Origin: Pyrocephalus nanus
Lineage: Eukaryota > Chordata > Aves > Passeriformes > Tyrannidae
Direction: 5' to 3'
Assembly (NCBI GenBank): GCA_038380795.1
Contig: CM076268.1
Span: 917,501-981,500, forward strand
Length of the DNA: 64,000 nt
Shown: piece after piece, positions 55,912-64,000 of the stretch
Layout: the number at the start of each line of letters is the position of its first letter
Numbering within the stretch: position 1 is the stretch's first letter
The notes under the pieces: generated by a model
Database searches by the model: none
What the model was told of the DNA's origin: nothing
The model's input: the letters and a program-made list of their open reading frames with translations, nothing else
Translations under genes and position numbers: made by a program

Positions 55912-55925
55912 GTCTCCATGGCAAC
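55912..55925. promoter_or_regulatory. RFX-type X-box in the FAM204A promoter
   Basis: GTCTCCATGGCAAC is an imperfect inverted repeat whose right half (GGCAAC) matches the RFX half-site and whose left half deviates at one position. It lies about 65-80 bp upstream of the presumed start. Binding is inferred from the motif only. Confidence 0.4.
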
Positions 55926-55956
55926 GCGGCGGGGCGGCCCCCGGGAGGTGTGGCCT

Positions 55957-56172
55957 TGGGAATGTGGGGAGTGTCCTGGGAATGTGGGGCGTGTCCTGGG
56001 AAAGTGTGGGATGTGCCCTGGGAAGGTGTGGAGTGTTCCTTGGGAAAGTGTGGAGTGTTCCTTGGGAAGGTGTGGGATGTTCCTGGGGAAGGTGTGGGAT
56101 GTTCCTGGGGAAGGTGTGGGATGTTCCTGGGGAAGGTGTGGGATGTTCCTTGGGAAGGCGTGAGGTGTTCCC
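55957..56172. repeat. Ten-copy 20-22-bp minisatellite next to the FAM204A promoter
   Basis: Ten tandem units follow the pattern TGGGAAGGTGTGGGATGTTCCT. The first two copies are 20 bp; the remaining eight are 22 bp. The three central copies (56085-56150) are identical, while the outer copies are diverged. The array begins directly at the right edge of the CpG island. Because 22 is not a multiple of three and the unit has few stops, long spurious reading frames run through it on both strands. Confidence 0.95.
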
Positions 56173-56255
56173 TGTGAGGGGAACAGATTCCCATAAGCTT
56201 CCAGAAGAGTTCCCGAAGGGGCAGGTGGCCCAACAAGTGCCTCTGAGGTGGTTGT

Positions 56256-56640
56256 CAGAATCACAGAACCAGTTAGGTTGGACGAGACCTCTGAGGCCAT
56301 CGAGTCCAGCCACCAGTCAGCCAGGCCATGGCACTGATGCCATGTTCAGTCATCCCTTAAACACCTCCAGGGACAGTGACTGCTCCCTGGGCAGCCCAGT
56401 CCAGTGTCTCATCACCCTTTCTGTGGAGAAATTCCTCCTCATGTCCAACCTGACCCTCCCCAGGCACAGCTTGAGGTCATTTCCTCTCATCCTGTCCCTT
56501 GTTCCCTGGGAGCAGAGCCTGACCCCCAACATGGCTCCCCCCTCCTGTCAGAGGGTTGTGGAGAGGGATGGGTCCCCCCTGAGCCTCCTTTTCTCCAGGC
56601 TCTACAACCCCAGCTGCTCCTCATGAGGCTCGTGCTTCTT
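56256..56640 (-). mobile_element. CR1 LINE fragment, 5'-truncated (3' end at 56256)
   Basis: The left edge (CAGAATCACAGAACCAG...GGTTGG, GACCTCTGAGGCCATCGAGTCC) is the reverse complement of the characteristic avian CR1 3' tail. The body (CCTTTTCTCCAGGCTCTACAACCCCAGC and neighbours) matches the CR1 3' region. The element is inserted on the minus strand and truncated at about 56640, so it has no coding capacity. Many substitutions suggest an old copy. Confidence 0.9.
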
Positions 56641-56779
56641 TCAGAAGAAAGACAGACAGCAGGTTGTACAGCAGTCCTGGCTGCCGAAAAGAAATATGGC
56701 ATCTGTTCCAAGAGTAAACCCCATAATAACGCCACACCAAAGCGTTTACGCTGGGATGGAATGACTACGGTCGTGCTCT

Positions 56780-57027
56780 TCAGGACACAGAGGGAGGTTT
56801 AGGTTGGTCATTAGGAATAAGCTCTGCACAGGAAGGCTGATCAGACATTGGCATGGGCTGCCCAGGGAGGTGATGGAGTTACTGTCTCTGGAGGCATTTA
56901 AGGAAAGACTGGATGTGGCACTCAGTGCCATGGTCTGGTTGACAAGATGCTGTTAGGTCATAGGTTTGACTCGATGGTCTCACAGGTCTTTTCCAACCCA
57001 GCTGATTCTGTGATTCTGTAATTCTCT
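56780..57027 (+). mobile_element. CR1 LINE fragment, 5'-truncated (3' end at 57027)
   Basis: The CR1 3' region is on the plus strand: GGGCTGCCCAGGGAGGTGATGG, then GACTGGATGTGGCACTCAG and TCACAGGTCTTTTCCAACCC, ending in the tail repeat GATTCTGTGATTCTGTAATTCT. It is truncated at the left, about 140 bp from the other CR1. The two lie head to head (5' truncation points facing each other). It has no coding capacity. Confidence 0.9.
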
Positions 57028-60000
57028 GGAGAGAGCAGAAGATCTAAAAAGAGATATTTTTCAAGAACTGAAGAGTCCTTTCAAGGTTCCCACTAGTGCC
57101 CTGGATTAATGTGGGAAAGAGAAAACCACAAAAACACAAAGTCACAAATCTTATGAGGTCGTTCCTTGTGGATTCTTTTCTACCGTCAGAGCTCACGCTT
57201 TCCTTAAGCTGCTCCAAGAATGTGGAAAAGCTCTTAGAACTTCGTTGGGAATTTTGAGTTCACAGCAGTGTGCTGGGTGCTTCAAAGTGAGGTGTCAGTC
57301 CCTGCAGAGCACTCTGCAAAGGACGTGTGGAGGATTCTGTTAACTCCTTGTCCTTTCCACTTTCACAGGTGAGACACACAGGTCGGAATATTTAGGAGCA
57401 GCCTGAACATGATTCAGCAAAAGCACCTTGCACATGAGGAGCAACAGGAAGGGAGGCACAGAGGAACTGCAAGGAAATGCTGAAGGGGTAAGGCTGACGT
57501 CACTAGCGCTGAAATGTGTCTGAAAGAGGGGAGGCTTTCCTTTTTTCAGATATTTGGTGAGAAGATGCATCTTTGACAATTTGACAGGTTAAAACTATAT
57601 CTCAGTATGATACTGAGACTTCTGGGGAAAGAATTGCTGATCCCAAATCAGGACACAATCCAGATGTGGACATACATGAGGGGAATGGGAAGAGGGCAAG
57701 TGCTATGGAGATAGGGAATATGGCTTTGAGTAGAGATTTCTTGGTGGATCACAGCTTCTGGGATTGGCTGTGCATGGAAGGGGAAACTAAGTGCCTTTCT
57801 CATGGACATAAAACAGATCTTCAGATTGTTTTCAGATTTATGCCGTAATTTTACATCCTTAGATTCATTTCTAAAATCAATTAATTCCGTAAGTAATCAC
57901 TTTTTCATGAACTACATGTAAATTTCACACTCAGCTTGCTAACTAGATTTTCCTCTCATCTGGGAAATCAATTTTTAAGAGAGTTATTTTATTTACATTT
58001 AATAACTGGTTATATTTGGTATACAGATAACTGGTAATTAATAACTGTATTGGTACTGGATATTCACTGCTGTTTGTCCTAGGAGGTTGTTGGACCACTG
58101 GGCTGCCTAATGTTTTCTTAATTTCAACACACTCAACAAATTGAAAAATATGTGACACCTCTATGACCTGTAAAATTCTGTGTTTGATAGGGATACATTT
58201 TCAAAAGGCAAATTTAATTTCACATGACATAATTTGTATCCAAACATGGTGTTCCTTATTTAGTATCCACAAGCCAATGGCACTGGTAGTGCACACAAAT
58301 GAAGTACTCCAATATTCACATTATTTCATTTTATGATTGCAAAGTAGTTGTATTTGTAATTTTAAAGGCCAAATTTTCAGGATAATCTCCAGTCCTCCCA
58401 CAATAAATTCTGAGTTCTCTTAGGTTGTTCCATGGAAATAAAATGGTGGCAAGAGCTCTTGCCTGACTTTCATCAGTCCAGAAGCATTTGTACTCACAAA
58501 GTCAGTGCTTGATGAAAGCACAAAAGAGATTGTTGGCTACTTAACAGAATTCGTTATTTCCTGTGGTTTGTGTTTTGTTTGGGGTTCCTTTTGTTTGTTT
58601 ATTTGTGAGAGAGTTTGTTGTTGAAACAATGGTTGTTGAAACAAAGGTTTTTTTATTTCAAGAAGAAAATAGAAGGCAGCACAACCTTGTGACCAGTACT
58701 CATGTTCCTACATCAAAATCGTGAGAGCTGCTATTGTGTCCAGCACTTGATTCAGTGTCAAATTCTTCTCATGGCAATTTTCTGTTCCCCATTGAGCAAA
58801 TATTCAAATAACCTGATTTATTTCCTTTTGGTCAACTGATCTAACTTCCTTTCTCACTTGAATTCCTGTCCTGGAGACCTGCCAAACAATGACTCTTATG
58901 ACTGAAACGAGTCATGCCTCTGAGATTCCTGTGGAACACCAAACTAGCACAGCACAGTAATTACAGCTTGGATATTTTTGACTCTATTATTAAAAGCCAC
59001 TTGAACTTTAGAAGGAAGGACCATTGCAATTAGATGTAAAACAAAGTTGAATTTGAATCTTCCATGATCTCTCTGATTTTTCAGGTTCTAGGCAATCTCC
59101 TCTGTATCTCTGTTACATTCCTTTACCTGCAGCTGGGTATTTACAGACACTACTGTGAGTCTCAGTTGTTACTGTGTACTTTGTCATGTGGTATTTTCTT
59201 GTGGCAGCAGGAATATGAGGTTCCTGCTACAGGAATCTCTGCAGAGCAAAGCAGATGGAGTGCTCAGGAACTGGAAACAGCAGCTTTTGGTGCTGGTCTC
59301 TCAATTGTCACCGTATGGCAGCCAAGTGTTAGTGTGTAAGTGCTAACCCTGTACATCTTATTTCTGCAAAATATACAATTTCCTGGAGCAGAAATGAAAT
59401 CTCCTACAACATACATTTTGCATTATTACTTGTTTCTTTTTAGCAGTAAATGAGGACATAAGGAACTTTTTCTTTAGCATAGAAAAATGCTGCATTTTGT
59501 CCTTTTGAGGCAGTGTTTTCAAACTATGTCAAAATGATCAAGAACTGGATTCTTATTTAAACGTAATAGGAAGGCCTTATTGTATTAGCAGATTACAGTC
59601 ATTGTGTTGGTATACTATCTACCTTGTCTTCATTTTTGCTAACATAATGAGAAATTTTTCTAGCATGGTTATATTTTAATACACTAAAATAGTGTTGGAG
59701 AGGAAAATTAATATGATTTTAAAGAGAGATGTAAAGACAATAAAATAGCCTTTGGGTTTTCCCTCCTAAACTTTTAATTTGTTGCGAACTTAAAATATAC
59801 TTTTTATCAATCCTTTAAAATAATTATAGTCAAATGAACATTTAAACTCAATTAAAAGGTTTACAGAGGGCATTTTTTTTCCACATACTCTGCCACAGAA
59901 GATCTAAGCAGGTCTGCTCAGATGTTCCTAAATTTTCTTGTTTGAGAGAAGTACATAACTGAATAAATCAGTATCAAGTCCTGGCTCTTTAAAAAAAAGC

Positions 60001-61850
60001 ATCTCTAAAGCACTAGGACACAGTCTTCAGGGAGGAAGTAGGACCTTTTGTCCAAAATTCCAGACTGAAGCTTGGAAAACCTGTACTCAGTTATTATCCT
60101 TGCCACAGGCTTCCTGTAAGAAATGAAGAAGATATTTTCAATTTTAGTGACTCACAGGTAGAAAAGAGTTTTCATCACCTATATCCATTCCAAGCATAAA
60201 CTCTGTAGGTTCTCTGGGTTCTTGGAAGAAGTTTTTTGCAGAAGACAAAGGGGGAACTGAGCTGTTGCAGATGGACCCAGGCACCCTTACCCTATTTCAG
60301 CAGGATCCCAGCAATGGCAGGCCAGTGAGGGGATGAATTCCCTTCTCGTTATTCCATAGCATTCATTCATCCTCTTGGCACTGGGGACTGGTGTGTTTTC
60401 TGACCTGACTCCTGTGTTGCTACAACTACATTTGTAACTTTGAGCACAGGCTATGTTTTATGGGACCTGCAGCCATGATTCCCCACGATGCACACATCAG
60501 CCCAGCGTCAGGTCTTCACCTGGAACGGGACAGATTTCAGAGATCCAAACACATCAGTCCCAATGTTGTGGTGATGAACACTAACTTCATATCCTGGATT
60601 GGGATCTTGGATCCATTCCTCTGGCAACAGAAGAGAAACACCCTTCTGCCATACCCGTAAATGGAATATCATCAGACTGTTTTTCACAAAAAGGGTTAGG
60701 AAGCAGTTTTCTTAACCTCTCAGAGAGTTTTTCTTCGTGTATTAATTGGTGTTATTTAGAAGCACAACAGTGACTCTTAAGCTAGGAGTTCCATCACGTG
60801 GCACTCAGATCTGGAGCTAGGGCAAGGCACTTAACCTCTCCTTGCTTTAGTCTGTGAAACAAACAACACTATTTTAACTACTTTTCGAGGATATTAGATA
60901 AAATTAATGAGTTTAGTATTTGTACTGCAATAAAGGTCTATATAATTGGAAAGTCTTATAAGAATCTCGATCGTTTTAGTTATATTTTGTGTTGATTGAC
61001 TTGGAAGGGTTAGTTTTGATACTTTGTGCTGCATTTGAAGTGTGCTATTGTTTGATCTCTGTAAATAACAGCTGACTTTTCAAGCTCCTGTAACGAACCT
61101 GTTTAGTCTTTGTGTCTGCCAATGCCCTCTACTGGTTTGAAACACAGTCGCTGAGCAGAGGGTATTGCCGTTCTCCCTTGCTGAGGACACCGTAATATTT
61201 AGCTGATTTTCCTTGGGGAGCAGCAGAATTTTGGTTGTGCAGCCGGGCTGTCTGTGGAGTGCGAGGATCTGCACCACGGGCAAGCCGACACTTGGGTGAC
61301 TCCTGCCATGCCACACTCACAGCACCGTGCCAGCTGTTCCGAGTTGCCCTCTGTGTGTTTGTTGCACTGGCTTTGCTGTCCTTGCCATGGATGACAGGCT
61401 CACAGGTAGCACCCCTGCTAGGCAGGAAGGCAGTTACTGAGATCTCTCAGCACAAAGCTGCTGTGCAGATGTTCCACCAACACAAGGGCCACCTCTCCAC
61501 TCTCTGCTCCTCTGCCTGGCCAGGGCCTCCCAAAAGCCAGGGCTGGCTGTGTTGACAGGTTGGGGTACAAATAACCCTGGAGGCACAGGAGCTGCAGAGG
61601 GAATGAAGTGCCTTGAGGAAAAAAGTCTGAACTATCAAGGGATAGATCCGCTCCCCCCTGCCACAAACCAGAGGTCACGTGGCTGAGGAATGTGTATCCA
61701 AAGATAGTGCTACCTTCAGAGAACTCTACTTACAGGTAAGTAACTCTTCTTTAAAGGAGGTATCTTTGTGTGGCAGACTGTTTATGGGAGCAATTTGAAT
61801 TGAACTTTAAATGAAAAAGGCATATCTCTGTAAGTGGTAATAATTTTAGT
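57028..61850. other. Non-coding sequence, no gene recognised
   Basis: AT-rich unique DNA with short unrecognisable frames. The 61.2-61.7 kb part is GC-richer and ends at the consensus-like splice donor CTTACAG|GTAAGTAA (about 61730-61744). Two CACGTG E-boxes lie at about 60796 and 61677. No PRLHR-like receptor frame is present. Confidence 0.6.
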
Positions 61851-62750
61851 CATCTCGCTGTGGCTAGGGGTTGTGGAATTCATTAGCACAGATTAACATA
61901 TAAAGTGGGTGAGATATCTAATAGCAAACGTAGAGGTTTAGGGACCTTAATTCATCACTGAATGAACAGCGTGTACAGTATTAGGGACTATGAAATTTTT
62001 AATTTACACAAAGTGTCCAAGAATATAGGGAATAAATTTAAACCCAAAACAGATAATGGAGCTGTGCCCTGCCTAGCTGGCAAGTTGAATTGTTTTTACA
62101 CTGAGTGAAGAAAGCTAATTATCCCAAGCACAAGGAGACTGCTAAAAATAATAAGATTATAAAGAATAATTTGCTGATATAATTACAACAAAATTGGGTA
62201 CACACAATCGTCAGATACATGTATTGCTTGACCTGGGCGAGAAAGTGAAATAAATCCTTCCTCTATAGCCTTCGTAAATTTGTTTTTATCATCTCCAAGT
62301 GGTGTTTGCACAGGCAGCACAATTTGCATGTGTAATGTGGCTGTACAAATTGACAACAAGTAAATTATTCAAGGAAATAGGCTGGTCGTGGGTCTGAACT
62401 ATCTCGCAAAGCCTATTCATTTTGAAGAATCACTGAGACGTGAAGCTCATACATCAACCATTTTCTGACAATCCTCAGACTTATTGTCTCCTAAAATGTC
62501 ATTATGGCTATTATTTATGAAGCTAATTCATTTATTAATATATATTTAACTCTGACTTGTCATGCACCTTAGCAGGCATTCTGTGCACTGCATATTTTTG
62601 AATAGATGAAAGAGTTTTGCATGCTTTAATGATTACTGTAAGCTGCTATAGATTTATAGAATGCAGCTTTATTATCTACTTGCATTAATACCTTTTTGTA
62701 ACTTTTTTTTCCTTAAGGCCATCAAATATAAATGGCAAATGACACATCCA
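61851..62750. promoter_or_regulatory. Candidate conserved non-coding element cluster
   Basis: AT-rich, non-repetitive DNA with many POU/homeodomain-type words: CAATTTGCATGTG, TTTTGCATGC, GAAGCTAATTCATTTATTAATA, TACTTGCATTAATACC and GAAAGCTAATTATCCC. It also retains CpGs (CAATCGTCAG, GGTCGTGGG, GAGACGTGAAG). No open frame of note. This is the best-looking enhancer-like block on the right side; conservation is not verified. Confidence 0.4.
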
Positions 62751-64000
62751 AAAGATTGTATAAAAAAAGAGATTTTCTCAGAGTTTGTTGAATTTTAGAA
62801 CAAAATGGGGTAGCTAACTGTCAAGGCCTAATTCATTTTCAGGAGCCTATAATAATTATTTTGATTTTTTGTGTATTTTGCTAAAAAATACAGGATGAAA
62901 TAAGTAAATTTAAATGTTTACTATACTCTTCTCTTTAAGGACAAATGACCATCTTTTGATTGTGCCAACAGAGGGAGTACAGTTTGGAGAGGGGAAAATG
63001 TAGGAGGTGGAAAATAGATGTATCCTGCTATAGTATACATAGAACAGGGATAATTTCCCCCATATAGAACACTCCTTAGGAAATGAACAGCACAAAGGGT
63101 ATGGATTATGAGGTTGCCTATGGTTCTTGGATGTTTTCATCTCGGTTCACTTATCTTTAGGGCATATTAAAAGTCATAGGGATCACAGCAACCCTTCCCT
63201 GACATCTACAGAGTGTCAGGAAATTAAACATTGCAATCTACCACGAGACACGTATTTTGGGTAGGTCTAAATTTTACTGTGCACACAGAATACAAATTAA
63301 ACTTGGAATTGTAATCACAAATTGACTAATTTAAATGCATAGTTATTATGACTGTATGGTCAATTTGGCTAGTTACATGATCACAATTTGGGGCCACTGG
63401 CCAGTAGTCTAAGAACTGATTTGGAAGTTACGAGCTCCTGCTTGTGATGTTGATATCACCCATAGATCTGATGGATCATTTGCTCTTGCTCCCTCAGTGT
63501 TCATTCCCATCTGTAGAATGAGGATAATGGATGGGGATGTTTCCTGATGGCATAAAGGAATAACCCAGTGGGGTAAAAGAATATCTGGTTAGAGCAGTTT
63601 AGTATTAAAATCCGGCATTGTCTTATTTTTCACATGCTCCTGGGATGTGCTAGGTACTAAAAGCCATGGGGTTATGTTATGCCATGGAATGGTCAGTCCA
63701 TGAACAGGGAGGTGTTTGACTGTACCATCACCTCAAATCTTGCAGAGCTTTTTCATTGTGCTCAGAGCTGTTTCACCTGAAGCAGAATACAACAAAGTTT
63801 TCAATGTCAGGACAAGGAGTCTTTGCAAAACAAACAATTCTCAATTCTTTAGGTAGCATAAAGGTCTTTTGAAGCTAATGTTCTAATGGTAAATACTACA
63901 GATGCTCATATTGGAAAAGTTACTTATTACTTTTAATTCCTCAGTTTCTTTAGAATGTTAATTAGAACACGAAATACACATAGGAGGAAACTTAAGTGAC
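62751..64000. other. Non-coding sequence to the window edge, no gene seen
   Basis: AT-rich unique sequence without repeats, promoter or recognisable coding exon. Confidence 0.6.

Larger units (their letters stand above)
55500..55960 (-). promoter_or_regulatory. FAM204A CpG-island promoter
   Basis: CpG dinucleotides and G+C are strikingly dense from about 55500 to 55960, unlike either flank. There is no TATA box. On the upstream side of exon 1 are two CCAAT boxes in opposite orientation (55874-55878 as ATTGG, 55893-55897 as CCAAT), a GC box (55862-55872) and an RFX-like X-box (55912-55925, GTCTCCATGGCAAC). A YY1 word sits at the presumed start site (55836-55846). This is a typical broad housekeeping promoter. 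No divergent partner gene is visible to the right. Confidence 0.85.

Noticed and set aside
55524..56300. 258-codon minus-strand frame and several 110-220-codon frames on both strands
   Set aside because: They run through the CpG island and the 22-bp minisatellite. The repetitive peptides are products of the tandem repeat, open in several frames on both strands.
56404..56802. 132-codon frame on the plus strand
   Set aside because: It crosses a 5'-truncated CR1 in antisense and the unique spacer; this is not a gene.
57028..64000. Search for PRLHR, expected next by human gene order
   Set aside because: PRLHR has a roughly 1.1-kb largely uninterrupted receptor reading frame; no such frame or seven-helix pattern is present in the window.

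Overview
The window is a vertebrate nuclear segment, almost certainly from a bird. Two things point there: three 3'-anchored CR1 LINE fragments with the avian-type tail (53.2 kb, 56.3 kb, 56.8 kb), and one protein-coding gene whose exons assemble without a gap into the vertebrate protein FAM204A (human C10orf84, 10q26.11). There is no bacterial or viral gene organisation, CRISPR array, tRNA or rRNA that I can see. The species cannot be named from the sequence alone.

Layout. 1-39.8 kb is non-coding DNA with no exon I can recognise. It holds an isolated CpG island at about 3.56-4.41 kb, several A/T homopolymers and short microsatellites, a G/T-rich low-complexity block at 10.9 kb, an (AAT)n plus C/A-rich block at 24.0 kb, a 26-bp perfect palindrome at 27.5 kb, and several AT-rich, non-repetitive stretches dense in homeodomain/POU-like words that look like conserved non-coding elements. 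39.8-55.9 kb is FAM204A on the minus strand: a CpG-island promoter at about 55.5-55.95 kb, a non-coding first exon, seven coding exons (244 codons including the stop, every splice phase consistent), a 10.5-kb intron 6 and a short 3' UTR with a good poly(A) signal. 55.96-57.03 kb holds a ten-copy 20-22-bp minisatellite abutting the promoter, then two CR1 fragments lying head to head. 57.03-64 kb is again non-coding, with a splice-donor-like site at 61.74 kb and an AT-rich candidate conserved block at 61.85-62.75 kb.

From established vertebrate gene order (RAB11FIP2 - FAM204A - PRLHR in human), the left side probably faces RAB11FIP2 and the right side PRLHR. Neither gene is recognisable in the window, so this is inference. 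The left 53 kb lacks any CR1 I can recognise while carrying the candidate conserved elements, which fits a long-range regulatory landscape.

Most open reading frames here are chance. The longest ones sit in the CpG islands, or run through the minisatellite, whose 22-bp period keeps several frames open on both strands. I found no new gene system. The most useful observations are fine structure in FAM204A (34-nt exon 4, tandem NAGNAG acceptor, overlapping upstream ORFs, a G22 run in intron 1, a 20-bp duplication at a splice donor), the minisatellite at the promoter, and the orphan CpG island beside an AT-rich candidate enhancer.
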